From Nonomuraea dietziae (GTDB lineage: Bacteria > Actinomycetota > Actinomycetes > Streptosporangiales > Streptosporangiaceae): a DNA stretch of 64,000 nucleotides. Numbering within the stretch: position 1 is the stretch's first letter; the number at the start of each line of letters is the position of its first letter. Positions 1-8,871 of the stretch are shown here, in pieces. The notes beneath the pieces were generated by a model. The model did no database searches, was not told the DNA's origin, and saw only the letters and a program-made list of their open reading frames with translations. The DNA is taken from assembly GCF_014195505.1 (NCBI RefSeq), contig NZ_JACIBV010000001.1:2418001-2482000 (forward strand). Reading direction: 5' to 3'. Both the position numbers and the translations under genes were made by a program.

Positions 1-413
1 TCGTACTGCGCGGCGTAGGTCTCCAGGTCGGCGACCGTCGCCTCATGCACGACGAGCTTGCCGCCCAGCCGCTCGAACTCGGCCATCCACGCGGGAATCT
101 TGACCCGCTGGTCGACCGAGCGCGCCGCCACGTCCAGCCTGGCGGCCCAGTCGATCACGGGACCCTCCGGGCCCGGCACGGTGAAGGAGATGCCCTCGAT
201 CGGCGGGCAGGACCCGGCCCACAGGTCGAGGCCGAGCTCGCGCTCATGGCCGAGGGCGGTTCCGAACATGGCCTGGCTGGAGGTCACCCGCCCGTCGCGG
301 ATCTCCTCCGGTGAGCGATCGGTGACGACGGTGACGTCGTAGCCGTTCTTCAGCAGTCCGACGGCCAGGTGGAGGCCGGCCTGCCCGGCGCCGACGATCA
401 GGATTCCGCGCAT
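1..413 (-). CDS. StyA-like FAD-dependent monooxygenase, truncated by window edge
   Basis: Only the N-terminal 137 residues are in the window; the gene runs off the left edge. The protein opens with a Rossmann FAD-binding motif (ILIVGAGQAGLHLAVGLL, about residues 4-21). This is followed by VTVVTDRSPEEIRDGRVTSS and an FGTALGHERELGLDLW stretch, which is the pattern of the styrene/indole monooxygenase oxygenase component (StyA family). That family epoxidises aromatic vinyl or indole substrates using FADH2 from a separate reductase. The reductase gene is not visible here. The AraC-type gene directly upstream on the same strand is the likely regulator. Family call good, substrate unknown. Confidence 0.8.
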   Translation of the reverse strand, partial: MRGILIVGAGQAGLHLAVGLLKNGYDVTVVTDRSPEEIRDGRVTSSQAMFGTALGHERELGLDLWAGSCPPIEGISFTVPGPEGPVIDWAARLDVAARSVDQRVKIPAWMAEFERLGGKLVVHEATVADLETYAAQY

Positions 414-509
414 GGTGAGGCTTCCCTTCGGGGGATGGATTGGGATGAGGTGGATCGGTCAGGCGCCTGGTGAAACCGTACGGGTGAGGGGCAGGCTCGG
501 GCCATCCGC

Positions 510-1517
510 TCAGCGCGGATCCCGTCCGCCTGGCGCACGATCTCCGCGCAACGTGGCCGACGGCGGCTGCCCGAAGCGCTGCCGGTAGGCCGCGGCGAAT
601 CTCCCCTGATGGGTGAAGCCCCAGCCGGCGGCCACCGCCGTGACTGTACGGCGCGCGGGGTCACAGGCGAGCAGTTCCTCGTGCACTCTGACCAGCCGCA
701 CCTCTCGCAGGTACGACATGGGGGTGTGGCCGAGGTGGCGGCGGAAGCCTTCCTGCAGCGAACGCCCGCTGACGGCCACGGCGCGCGCCACCTGCTCGGT
801 CGTCAGCGGCTCGTGGGCGTGCTCCCTGATGAACTGCGCCGCCCTTCCCACCACCTTGGGCAGCGCGGGCGGGCAGGGGGCGAGCAGCCGTTCCCTGTAG
901 GTGGAGGGCTGCATGGTCAGCAGCGAGGTGAGCATGGCGCTCTCGAGATGCGCGACGGCCAGCGGCTGGGCGGCCAGGCCGTCGTCGTGCTCGGCCTCGG
1001 CGACGATCAGGTCCACCATGCCGCGCCAGGCCCGCGCCCAGCCCGCCGTCAGGTCGAGGCCGAGGTCGAAGACGAGCGGCCGGTCCATCGGCGCGCCGAG
1101 CAGCTGCTCCAGCGCCTTCTCCACCGCGGCCCGCTCGAACTTGACGATGAGCTGCGGGCAGCCCGCCGCCCACCGCATGTCCAGGTACTCCGTCGGCGAG
1201 GGCAGCGAGGCCAGCGCGGGCGTGGAGACGATCTCCTGGCCGCCGCAGCGGATGAGGCTGCGGCCCGCGAGCGGGATCTGGACCAGGAAGAACGACTCCA
1301 GCTCGCCCGGCTCGATCCGCACGTCCGCGGCGTAGTCGAGGTAGCTGATCCGCACCGCGCCCAGCTGCGCCGAGTTGAACCTGGCGTTCAGCAGGGCCAA
1401 GTCGCCCGTCAGGTCGAGGCGATGCGGGCAGAACACCCGCGCCACCTGCTCGCGTACCTCGTCCAGGTCGGCGCTGGCGAACAGCGGCCTGTTTCCCAGC
1501 AGGACCTTCTCCCGCAT
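510..1517 (-). CDS. AraC-family transcriptional regulator
   Basis: This 335-residue protein has an N-terminal AraC-binding-like domain (about residues 1-200, with a beta-rich stretch GELESFFLVQIPLAGRSLI). A C-terminal double helix-turn-helix follows (about 225-325), with the typical PLTTEQVARAVAVSGRSLQ and a second helix ending GFTHQGRFAAAYRQRFGQPP. It lies 96 nt upstream of the StyA-like gene on the same strand, so it probably controls that monooxygenase. The ATG start is the only good one near the predicted N-terminus. The ligand cannot be told from sequence. Confidence 0.88.
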   Translation of the reverse strand: MREKVLLGNRPLFASADLDEVREQVARVFCPHRLDLTGDLALLNARFNSAQLGAVRISYLDYAADVRIEPGELESFFLVQIPLAGRSLIRCGGQEIVSTPALASLPSPTEYLDMRWAAGCPQLIVKFERAAVEKALEQLLGAPMDRPLVFDLGLDLTAGWARAWRGMVDLIVAEAEHDDGLAAQPLAVAHLESAMLTSLLTMQPSTYRERLLAPCPPALPKVVGRAAQFIREHAHEPLTTEQVARAVAVSGRSLQEGFRRHLGHTPMSYLREVRLVRVHEELLACDPARRTVTAVAAGWGFTHQGRFAAAYRQRFGQPPSATLRGDRAPGGRDPR

Positions 1518-1626
1518 CTGTGACGCTCCCGCGCTCCGGTACCGGTGTCGCGGCGATCATGACGGCAGGCGCGGGAGGTGGTCCACGTACTTGTGCACAC
1601 AGGCGGACGCCTTTACAAAGTAAGAC

Positions 1627-2787
1627 TCACCCCTGCAGAACCTTGGCGAGGGCCTCGGTGATGTCGCTCGCGCGGGCGGGGTCGTCCATGAGCATCGACT
1701 GGCGGACCCAGACGACGCTCTCCGAGGCCGCCCGCGTGGCGGGGCACGGCTCGGCGCGGGCGCCCGCCTCGGTGAGGGCGCTCATCGTGCCGAGGGGCGG
1801 GTAGCCGGAGTCGAGCGGGACGCCCTCCGCGGCCATGGCCGACAGCAGGAACGACCTGTCGATCGGGGTGTCGAAGCGGAGCATCAGCAGGTGGCGGGAG
1901 TCACGGGTGGTGCCCGGCGGCTGCGGGACCAGGCCGACCGGCAGGCCGGCCGCCGCCAGTTCGCGCTCCAGCGCGGCGCAGAAGGCCTCGCGCCGGTCGA
2001 GCTCTGCCTCCAGCCGGTCGAGCCAGGGCAGCAGCAGGGCGGCCTGGATCTCGGTGAGGCGCAGGTTCCAGCCGACGGCCGGGTGGCCGTACCACTGGCC
2101 GCCGAGCTTGCGGCCGAGGTTGCAGACCGACCAGATCGCCTCGTGGGCCGACTCCTCGCGGCAGACGATGAGGCCGCCCTCCCCCGCGGTCATCGCCTTG
2201 CTGGCCTGGAAACTGTAGACGCCCGCGTCGCCGAGGCCGCCGATGGGACGGCCGCGGTAGGTGGCGCCGTGGGCCTGCGCGGCGTCCTCGACGACGACCA
2301 GGCCGTAGTCGGCGGCCAGGTCGTTGATCGGATCCATGTCGGCGGGGCTGCCCGCGAGGTGGACGGGCATGACGGCGGTGGTCCTCGAGGTGATCGCCGC
2401 TTCCACCGCGGCCGTGGACAGGTGCAGGTCCACGGGGTCGACGTCGACGATGACGGGGGTGGCGCCGGCGAGCAGGACCGAGGTGGCCGAGGCGACGAAG
2501 GTGTAGGCGGGGATGACGACCTCGTCGCCGGGGCCCACGCCGAGGCCGCGCAGGGCGGCGAAAAGGCCGAGCGTGGCGTTGCCCACCGCCACGCCGTACG
2601 GCACGCCGGACAGTGCCGCGAAGGCGGCGGTCAGGTCGGAGACGACGCTGCCGCCCTGGGTGGCGCCCCACAGGCCGCTCTCCAGCACGTCGGTGACGAG
2701 CTTGCGCTGGGCGTCGTCGATGGGCGGCGGCCAGGAGGGCCAGGGGGCGGTGCGGACGGGCGCGCCGCCGTGGATGGCGAGGGTCAC
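1627..2787 (-). CDS. DegT/DnrJ/EryC1/StrS family PLP aminotransferase (copy 1)
   Basis: Fold-type I PLP aminotransferase of the sugar/cyclitol family, 386 residues, a normal length. The PLP Schiff-base lysine is K197 in the motif SKAMTAGEGG, and the preceding VVVEDAAQAHGA holds the cofactor-contacting Asp. The GTG start at 2787 is chosen because GGAGG lies six nt upstream; a longer in-frame extension upstream is not coding. The start overlaps the stop of the amidohydrolase gene by 4 nt, so it is the last gene of a five-gene operon starting at 8071. Family members transaminate keto-sugars or keto-cyclitols. The substrate here is unknown. Confidence 0.9.
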   Translation of the reverse strand: MTLAIHGGAPVRTAPWPSWPPPIDDAQRKLVTDVLESGLWGATQGGSVVSDLTAAFAALSGVPYGVAVGNATLGLFAALRGLGVGPGDEVVIPAYTFVASATSVLLAGATPVIVDVDPVDLHLSTAAVEAAITSRTTAVMPVHLAGSPADMDPINDLAADYGLVVVEDAAQAHGATYRGRPIGGLGDAGVYSFQASKAMTAGEGGLIVCREESAHEAIWSVCNLGRKLGGQWYGHPAVGWNLRLTEIQAALLLPWLDRLEAELDRREAFCAALERELAAAGLPVGLVPQPPGTTRDSRHLLMLRFDTPIDRSFLLSAMAAEGVPLDSGYPPLGTMSALTEAGARAEPCPATRAASESVVWVRQSMLMDDPARASDITEALAKVLQG

Positions 2788-3500
2788 GCTTGACCTCCAA
2801 GGATTCGGGCCAGGTTGCCGCCCTGGATGAGCGCCCTGTCGGCCTCGCCGAGCGGCGCAAGGGCGATGCGGCCGTAGCCGACGCGCAGGTCCAGGAAGCA
2901 GGAGTCGGAGCCGAACAGCACCCGGTCGGCGCCGGCCAGCTCGGCCAGGCGGGCAATCCAGCGGCCCGTCATCTTCGAGCCGCAGGTCTCCAGGTAGAGG
3001 TTCGGATGGTCGGCCGCCAGACGGGCGGCGCGGGCGAAGCCGTAAGGCCACAGGCCGGTGTGGCCCATGAGCAGCGGCACACCGGGGTGGCGGGCGGCGA
3101 CGACGGCGAACCTGGCGGGGTCGCTCCACGGCGAGTCGGTCTGCCCGTGGGCCAGGACCGGCAGGCCCAGCTCCCACACCGGGTCGTAGCGGGGGTCGTC
3201 GAGCGGGCACTGGTGGACGTCGGGGTGGATCTTGACGCCCCAGACGCCCTCGGTGACGAGCCGGTTGCGGTGGTGGGGGTTGTAGACCTGCCAGACGCCG
3301 AACCTGCCCGGGTGCCGTTCGGCGGCCTCGAAGGCCAGGCGGTTGCCACCCTCCGCGTCGGGGCCGACGCCGAGCAGGTGGCTGATGCCCATGGCGTCGA
3401 TGCCGAGCCTGTCCATGAGACTGACCAGGCCGTCGGCGGTCGGGTCGGGGATGAGGAAATCGGGCCATGAGCCGACGTGGCCGTGCGCGTCGAGGATCAC
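2784..3500 (-). CDS. TIM-barrel amidohydrolase (COG2159-like), intact metal motifs
   Basis: This 238-residue metal-dependent hydrolase resembles the ACMSD/COG2159 amidohydrolase group. The metal motif HxH is present at the N-terminus (ILDAHGHVG), a GVKIHPD segment and LLMGHTG supply further likely ligands, and the C-terminal LFGSDS supplies the acidic residue. The GTG start at 3500 overlaps the upstream stop (GTGA), and the stop overlaps the next start. It is therefore translationally coupled to the degenerate paralogue above and to the aminotransferase below. A hydrolase, lactonase or decarboxylase reaction is possible; which one cannot be told. Confidence 0.82.
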   Translation of the reverse strand: MILDAHGHVGSWPDFLIPDPTADGLVSLMDRLGIDAMGISHLLGVGPDAEGGNRLAFEAAERHPGRFGVWQVYNPHHRNRLVTEGVWGVKIHPDVHQCPLDDPRYDPVWELGLPVLAHGQTDSPWSDPARFAVVAARHPGVPLLMGHTGLWPYGFARAARLAADHPNLYLETCGSKMTGRWIARLAELAGADRVLFGSDSCFLDLRVGYGRIALAPLGEADRALIQGGNLARILGGQA

Positions 3501-4162
3501 AGCAGGTCGCCTCCCCTGGCGATGAGCTCGACGTCCTTCTCGGGCAGCTCCAGGTGGTCGAGCAGGAAGCGGGGCCCGCAGTCGTCGAGGACGGGCGCGC
3601 CGGTGCCCCAGACCAGCCGGCGGGCGCCGAACCTCTCGGCCAGCCACTCCACCGCGCGCTGGGTGTTGACGGTGCCGATCTCCAGCCAGATGTTCGGCGC
3701 CTCCGACATGAGCTCGGCGATCGCGCGCAGCCTGCGGTAGCCGGGGTTGAGCAGCAGGACCCTCAGCTCCGGCAGCCGCGTGGTGAGCGCGAGCAGCTGG
3801 GCGGGCGAGGTCTCCTCCAGGTCGACGGCGACGACGGCGTCGATGGCGTCCAGCCAGCGCAGGGCGACGGGTCCCGTGAGGTCGAACCTGTGCCGTTCAG
3901 GGCACAGGCGCACCATCGCGACCTGCCACGAGGGGATCGGCGCGAACGCCTCGGGCACCACGACGGGGACGGGGACCAGCCTCGGGTCGTCGAGCGCGAA
4001 GAGCGCCTGGTTGCCCGCGTGGGCGTCGGAGTAGAGGCTCAGCGTGTGAGTCACGTAGGCTCGCTCGACGCCCAGGCGGTCCATCTCGGGCCGCGGGTCC
4101 TCCGGCAGGTCGTCGAAGGGCACGGGCCCGATCAGGCGGTGCGCGTCAATCAATTTCGGCAC
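3497..4162 (-). CDS. Amidohydrolase-like protein with degenerate metal site
   Basis: This protein of about 221 residues is clearly paralogous to its downstream neighbour: the same TIM-barrel layout, an MDRLGVERAYVTHTLSLYSD segment, and a C-terminal PEKDVELIARGG. The metal residues are lost. DAHRLIG replaces HxH, LLLNPGYRR replaces the GHxG strand, and VWGTGAP replaces GTDS. It may be a non-catalytic subunit partnered with the coupled intact gene. The start is uncertain: GTG 4162 lies inside an 18-bp operator, and an in-frame TTG at 4198 overlaps the upstream gene. It follows the propeller gene by 10 nt and is probably in the same operon. Confidence 0.75.
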   Translation of the reverse strand: MPKLIDAHRLIGPVPFDDLPEDPRPEMDRLGVERAYVTHTLSLYSDAHAGNQALFALDDPRLVPVPVVVPEAFAPIPSWQVAMVRLCPERHRFDLTGPVALRWLDAIDAVVAVDLEETSPAQLLALTTRLPELRVLLLNPGYRRLRAIAELMSEAPNIWLEIGTVNTQRAVEWLAERFGARRLVWGTGAPVLDDCGPRFLLDHLELPEKDVELIARGGDLL

Positions 4163-4171
4163 AGACCGAAA
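4154..4171. promoter_or_regulatory. Cluster operator, site A
   Basis: TTTCGGCACAGACCGAAA. The right arm is exact to the consensus and the left arm matches at 6 of 8. The site lies between the stop of the first propeller gene and the amidohydrolase pair, and covers the latter's GTG start. Identified by comparing promoter-proximal sequences within this window. Confidence 0.6.
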
Positions 4172-4172
4172 C

Positions 4173-6137
4173 CTAACTCTGTGGGCACCTGGGGTCAAGC
4201 CCGATTCTTGCCAGCTCCCTGCCCGACAGCGCCCAGGCCTTCCATGAGCCCGGCTCGAAGTGCAGCTGGGGGTTGGTGTACCACTCGTCGCCCAGCCCCG
4301 TGGCCAGCAGCTTGGCCTCGGTGCCCAGCTCGTAGGCGTTGCCGCCGCCGAAGAAGACCGAGGCGAAGACCCTGCCCCTGTGCACGGTCAGCTCGCCGTA
4401 GCCCGACAGGGCGCCCTGGTGCCTGACGGTCCTGGTGGCCAGGTCCAGGGCGATCCAGGCGCCGGAGTTGCGCTTGTAGACCCCGTAGAGCAGGCCGTCG
4501 TGGACCTTGATGTCCTGGAAGGTGCGGTTGCCCTGCACCGGGTCCACCTGCCAGAGCACGGTGCGCGTCTTGAGGTCGAAGGCGGCCACCGAGGCGGAGG
4601 TCCTGACCGGCGGGGTGCCGCCGCCGCCCAGCACGTCGCCGCCGAGGTAGACGACGCCCGCCGCCGGGTCGAGCGAGAGGCTCATCAGGCTCTGGTCGGG
4701 GATGACGCCCTCGTAGACGTCCATCTGCCCGGTGTCGGGGTCGACGATCGACAGGGCCCCGTCGAGCCTGGCGCCCAGCGGGGCGCTGGCGACCAGAAGC
4801 TTGTCGGTGCGGGGGTCGTACTCCAGGTCCCACGGGCGCTGCTGGCCGTGGCCGAGGAAGCCGAGGCCGGTGACCTCGTCGGTCCTCATGTCGATGGCGA
4901 TGATCTGGCCGCTGGGGTAGATGGCCGCGTAGATCTTGTTGCCGCGCCGGACCAGGTCCTTGGGCTCGCCGGGGACGCGGAAGCGGCGGTGCTCGCCGGT
5001 GCGCAGGTCGCGCACGTCCATGGAGAAGTGGCCGCCGATGTAGACGGCCCTGTTGGGCACCAGGAGCATGCTCTGCGGGCGTTCGGCCCCGCTGGGCAGT
5101 CCCGCCTCGATCAGGTCGACGAACTCGGCCTTCGCGCTCGGCAGCTCGAGCGTCCACATGCCGCCGCTGCCCGAGAATCCGACGAGGGCGCCCTCACCGG
5201 TGAGCGCCAGGCGCCTGGTCTCGTCGCCGGGCGAGGGCGCGTCGGCGATCCTGGTGAGAGCCTCGTCGCCGGTACGGTAGCGGTGGACGGCGCCGTCGGG
5301 GCGCGTCGTGCCGTACACGGTGCCGTCGGGGGTGGAGACGATCGCGTCGAGGCTGCCCGCGCCCGTCGGCACCCGCCTGAGGTCGGTGCCGTCCTTGCGG
5401 ACGTCGATCAGGGTCGTGCCGCTGACGGCCAGCACCCTGTCGCCGTGCTCGGCCACCACGCCGATGCCGCCGGGGCCCTGGGCCAACTCGCGCACGGCCC
5501 CGCTCGCGCGGTCGATCGCCACGAGCTTGCCCTTGTCGAGCAGGCCCGCGTAGACGTTGTCCGCGTCGGCCGCGACGGCCCTGACGTAGCGCTCCCCCGC
5601 GGCCAGCACGCCGAAGTTGCGCACCGCGCCGGTGTCGGGCCTGTACTCCCACACCCGGCCGTCGGGGTAGGTGCCGGCGTAGAGCGTGCCGTCGGGGGCG
5701 GCTGCCAGGCTCCAGACGAAGCCGCCGTTCCTGCCGAAGGAGCGCAGGTGCTTCACCTCGCCGGTGGCCAGGTCGAAGCTGTAGAGGTCAGGGACGGGGT
5801 AGGTGCCGGCGTAGACCTTGCCGCCGGAGACGGCGGTCGCCCACGCGCCCTCCGGCTCGCCGGTCGCCGGGGCGTCCGGCAGCGTGACGCTCCTGACGAC
5901 CTTGCGGGTGGACAGGTCGAGCTCGGCGAGCACGGGCGGCTTCTGGCCCCTGGTCACCACGTAGGCCTTGCCCTCGTGGACGGAGGCGCCGACGATGGCG
6001 CCGGTCACCGAGGCGGGGCCGAACCTCTCCACGGTGGGGGGCTCGCAGGTGGCCGCCTGCGCGGGGGCGGTGGTCAGGAGCACGGTGGCCAGCACGGTGG
6101 CCAGCACGGCGGCCAGTGCCGCCAAGGGTGTCTTCAT
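4173..6137 (-). CDS. Secreted beta-propeller protein 1
   Basis: This 654-residue protein starts with a Sec signal peptide of about 28 residues ending APAQA, followed by ATC. The rest is a string of propeller-blade motifs, such as YAGTYPVPDLYSFDLATGEV and IDMRTDEVTGLGFLG, giving roughly two seven-bladed propellers' worth of sequence and resembling PQQ-like or SMP-30/Vgb-type repeats. No catalytic motif is recognisable. It is a close paralogue of propeller 2 directly upstream, whose stop overlaps this ATG by 4 nt. The signal-peptide region contains a tandem DNA repeat of about 15 bp (6080-6117). Extracellular binding or lyase function is inferred only. Confidence 0.75.
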   Translation of the reverse strand: MKTPLAALAAVLATVLATVLLTTAPAQAATCEPPTVERFGPASVTGAIVGASVHEGKAYVVTRGQKPPVLAELDLSTRKVVRSVTLPDAPATGEPEGAWATAVSGGKVYAGTYPVPDLYSFDLATGEVKHLRSFGRNGGFVWSLAAAPDGTLYAGTYPDGRVWEYRPDTGAVRNFGVLAAGERYVRAVAADADNVYAGLLDKGKLVAIDRASGAVRELAQGPGGIGVVAEHGDRVLAVSGTTLIDVRKDGTDLRRVPTGAGSLDAIVSTPDGTVYGTTRPDGAVHRYRTGDEALTRIADAPSPGDETRRLALTGEGALVGFSGSGGMWTLELPSAKAEFVDLIEAGLPSGAERPQSMLLVPNRAVYIGGHFSMDVRDLRTGEHRRFRVPGEPKDLVRRGNKIYAAIYPSGQIIAIDMRTDEVTGLGFLGHGQQRPWDLEYDPRTDKLLVASAPLGARLDGALSIVDPDTGQMDVYEGVIPDQSLMSLSLDPAAGVVYLGGDVLGGGGTPPVRTSASVAAFDLKTRTVLWQVDPVQGNRTFQDIKVHDGLLYGVYKRNSGAWIALDLATRTVRHQGALSGYGELTVHRGRVFASVFFGGGNAYELGTEAKLLATGLGDEWYTNPQLHFEPGSWKAWALSGRELARIGLDPRCPQS

Positions 6138-8071
6138 GGTGTCACTTTCGGGCAGCGGGGGTCGAGTCTGATCGTGGCGAGGTCTCTGCCGACGAGGGCC
6201 CAGGCCTTCCACGAGCCCGGCTCGAAGTGGAGTTCGGGGACGTTGAACCACTCCTCGCCCAGTCCTGTGGCCAGGTGCCTGGTCTCGGGACCGAGCAGGT
6301 AGGCGTTGCCGCCCTCCCTGTAGGTCGAGGCGAAGACCCTGCCCCTGTGGACGGTCATCGTGCCGTGGAAGGAGAGCCGGCCCTGCCGTTCGATGCTCCT
6401 GCCGGCCACCTCGAGCGCGATCCACGCGCCCGCGGGCCGCTTGTAGAGCGTGTACAGCAGGCCGTCGTGCAGTTCGAGGTCCTGGACGGTACGGCTGCCC
6501 GCCACCGGCTCGGTCCGCCAGAGCACCGTGCGGGTCCTCAGGTCGAAGGCGGCGACCTGCGCCGTGGTCCTGGTGGGAGGCGTCCCTCCTGGGCCGACCA
6601 CGTCGCCGCCGAGGTAGGCGATGCCCCTCTTGGGGTCGACGGCCAGGCCGAGGACGCTCTGGTCGGGCAGGACGCCGACGTGGACGTCCTTCTCCCCCGT
6701 GTCGGGGTCGACGACGGAGACGGCGCCGTTGAGCTTGGAGCCGAGCGGGGAGGTGACGACCACTAGCTTGTCGGTGAGGGGGTCGTAGCCGATGTCGGCG
6801 GGGCGCTGCTGGTCGTGGCCGAGGAAGCCGAGGCTCGTGACCTCGTCGGTCCCGATGTCGATGGCGATGATCTCGCCGCTGGGGTAGATGGCCGCGTAGA
6901 TCTTGTCGCCGCGCCGTACCAGGCCCTTGGGCTCGCCCGGCACGCGGAAGCGGCGGTGCTCGCCGGTGCGCAGGTCGCGCACGGTCATCGAGAAGTGGCC
7001 CGCGATGTAGACCGCGCGACCCGGCACCAGGAGCATGGTCTGCGGCTTCTCCGGGCTCGCCTCCATGCCGGCCTCGAGCAGGTCGAGGAGCTCGGCCTCG
7101 CCGGTGCGCAGGTCGAGCCACCACATGCCGCCGCTGCCGGTGATGCCGAGCATGGTGTGCTCGTCGAGCAGCTGCATCTTCCTGGTGCCGTCGCCCGGCG
7201 AGGGCGCGTCGGCCACCTTGGTGAAGGCCGTGTCGCCCGTGCGGTAGCGGTAGAGCGTGCCGTCGGGGCCCGAGGTGGCGTAGACGGTGCCGTCGGGGGC
7301 GGGGTAGATCATGTCGAGCCAGGCGCCGGGGATGGTGGTGCGCCTGTCGTCGGTGCCGTCCTTGCGGATGTCGATGAGCTCGCGCCCGCTGGTGGCCAGG
7401 ACGCGGTCACCGTGGTCGGCGAGCTCGACCAGGCCCGAGGGGCCCTGGGCCAGCTCCTTGATCGTGCCGTCGGCGCGGGTGATGCGCATGAGCTTGGCCT
7501 TGTCGAGCAGGCCCGCGTAGACGTACTCGGCGTCGGCCGAGATGCCCCTGACGTAGCGCTCCCCCTCGGCCGGCACGTCGAACCTCTTGATCGCGCCGGT
7601 GTCCGGGTCGTACTCCCACGCCCTTCCGTCGAGGGAGGTGCCGAGGTAGATCATGCCGTCGGGGGCGGTGGTCAGCGTCCAGACGAAGCCGCCGTAGGCG
7701 CCGAAGGTGTGCAGGCGCTTCACCTCGCCGGTGGCGGGGTCGAAGCTGTAGAGGTCGGGCGAGGGGTAGGTGCCGATGTAGATCCTGCCTCGGGAGACGG
7801 TGGTGGCCCAGCCGCCCTCCGACTCCCCGGGGAGCCTGACGTTCCTGATCACCTTGCGGGTGGCCAGGTCGATCTCCGACAGCAGGGTCGGCTTCTGCCC
7901 CCTGCCGACGATGTAGGCCCTGCCCTCGTGGACGGTCGCCCCGACGAGGGCGCTGGTGAGCGAGGCGGGGCCGTACCTGGTGATCGCGGGTGCGTCGCAG
8001 GTGGCGGCGTGCGCGGGTGTGGCGAGGAAGACTGTCGGGACCAGCAGAAGGGCTAAGAGCAGTCTCGGCAC
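6134..8071 (-). CDS. Secreted beta-propeller protein 2
   Basis: This 645-residue paralogue of propeller 1 shares the same mature start (ATCDAPAITRYGPAS) and the same blade order, including MTVRDLRTGEHRRFRVPGEP and the YLGGDVVGPGGTPPTRT loop. The Sec signal peptide is about residues 1-22, ending TPAHA. The GTG start at 8071 is chosen because AGGTGGAGG lies just upstream and the signal peptide then begins correctly; the in-frame extension to 8137 runs through the operator. It is the first gene of the leftward operon and is divergent from the amidohydrolase pair at 8149. Function unknown; tandem duplication of the gene is evident. Confidence 0.75.
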   Translation of the reverse strand: MPRLLLALLLVPTVFLATPAHAATCDAPAITRYGPASLTSALVGATVHEGRAYIVGRGQKPTLLSEIDLATRKVIRNVRLPGESEGGWATTVSRGRIYIGTYPSPDLYSFDPATGEVKRLHTFGAYGGFVWTLTTAPDGMIYLGTSLDGRAWEYDPDTGAIKRFDVPAEGERYVRGISADAEYVYAGLLDKAKLMRITRADGTIKELAQGPSGLVELADHGDRVLATSGRELIDIRKDGTDDRRTTIPGAWLDMIYPAPDGTVYATSGPDGTLYRYRTGDTAFTKVADAPSPGDGTRKMQLLDEHTMLGITGSGGMWWLDLRTGEAELLDLLEAGMEASPEKPQTMLLVPGRAVYIAGHFSMTVRDLRTGEHRRFRVPGEPKGLVRRGDKIYAAIYPSGEIIAIDIGTDEVTSLGFLGHDQQRPADIGYDPLTDKLVVVTSPLGSKLNGAVSVVDPDTGEKDVHVGVLPDQSVLGLAVDPKRGIAYLGGDVVGPGGTPPTRTTAQVAAFDLRTRTVLWRTEPVAGSRTVQDLELHDGLLYTLYKRPAGAWIALEVAGRSIERQGRLSFHGTMTVHRGRVFASTYREGGNAYLLGPETRHLATGLGEEWFNVPELHFEPGSWKAWALVGRDLATIRLDPRCPKVTP

Positions 8072-8097
8072 GGCCGGGCCTCCACCTGGTTGCTCGA

Positions 8098-8115
8098 TTT
8101 TGGCCCAGACCGTAA
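8098..8115. promoter_or_regulatory. Cluster operator, site B (divergent promoter)
   Basis: TTTTGGCCCAGACCGTAA. The right arm is exact and the left arm is weaker (5 of 8). It sits midway between the divergent starts at 8071 and 8149, so one site could control both operons. Confidence 0.55.
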
Positions 8116-8148
8116 TCTGCTGAACGCGAATAGTCAATGGAGGCGGTT

Positions 8149-8871
8149 GTGACGGCGTTCGACGCGCGTGGCTTGATCGGCGAGCTCACGGTGACGCTTG
8201 ACGTGGACGTGCTGGTGGGAGCCTACGCCGACAGGGACGGCCCGCCGGGCGACCCGTCGTCGGTGCTGGCCGTGCTGGGCGAGAACAGGATCGGCGTGGG
8301 CGCGGTGGCCTCGCTGCGGGCCGCTCTGTTCGACCTGCGCTCCGGCAACGACGAGGTGCTCGCCCTGCCAGGCGTCGTCCCCGTGGGCGCGCTCGACCTG
8401 CGCGACCCGATCGGCTCGGTGCGCGAGATGGAGCGGCTGGCCGCGCGCGGGGTGAGGGCGGTCAGGCTCTTCCCCGACGAGCAGGGCGTCGAGGCGGGCT
8501 TCCCCTCCGTGCGGCACGTGGCGAGGAGGGCGGCGGCGCTCGGGCTGGTGGTGCTCACCGGCGGGGACGTGCGCCGCTTCTGGCAGCCGTTCTCCGGCCT
8601 CGAGGCCAAGGTCGTCTTCCTGGACACCCACTTCTACCACCTGGGCGACTTCCTCGTCGTCGCCGCTGACGAGCCCGGCTTCCACACCTCGACGCGGCTG
8701 CTCAACTCGCCCGACGCGCTGGAGACCGTACCCGCCGACCGGCTGCTGTACGGCTCCCGCACCCCCCACTACGAACCGCTGGTCCCGCTGCTGCGGCTGG
8801 CGACCAGCGGGCTGAAGCCCGAAGAGATCACCGCCGTCGCGGGCGGCAACGCGAGGAGGCTGCTCGGATGA
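8149..8871 (+). CDS. Amidohydrolase-like protein with degenerate metal site (second pair)
   Basis: This 240-residue TIM-barrel amidohydrolase relative lacks the metal ligands. The N-terminus reads FDARGLIGEL instead of DxHxH, and the C-terminal motif is LLYGSRTPHYEP instead of GTDS. Strand and helix order are retained (ALDLRDPIGSVREMERLAARGV, AKVVFLDTHFYHLGDF). GTG 8149 is preferred over ATG 8137 because GGAGG sits five nt before it. Its stop overlaps the start of the intact paralogue by 4 nt, repeating the arrangement at 2784-4162. A structural or regulatory partner role is inferred. Confidence 0.72.
   Translation: MTAFDARGLIGELTVTLDVDVLVGAYADRDGPPGDPSSVLAVLGENRIGVGAVASLRAALFDLRSGNDEVLALPGVVPVGALDLRDPIGSVREMERLAARGVRAVRLFPDEQGVEAGFPSVRHVARRAAALGLVVLTGGDVRRFWQPFSGLEAKVVFLDTHFYHLGDFLVVAADEPGFHTSTRLLNSPDALETVPADRLLYGSRTPHYEPLVPLLRLATSGLKPEEITAVAGGNARRLLG

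Noticed and set aside
1627..3468. A 613-residue fusion of an N-terminal region with the DegT aminotransferase
   Set aside because: The extra N-terminus is Arg/Pro-rich antisense-type frame over the amidohydrolase gene; the GTG at 2787 has its own ribosome binding site and gives the normal length.
4173..7124. A 983-residue propeller protein
   Set aside because: The extension beyond ATG 6137 lies over propeller 2 in another frame and is low-complexity; the signal peptide begins at 6137.
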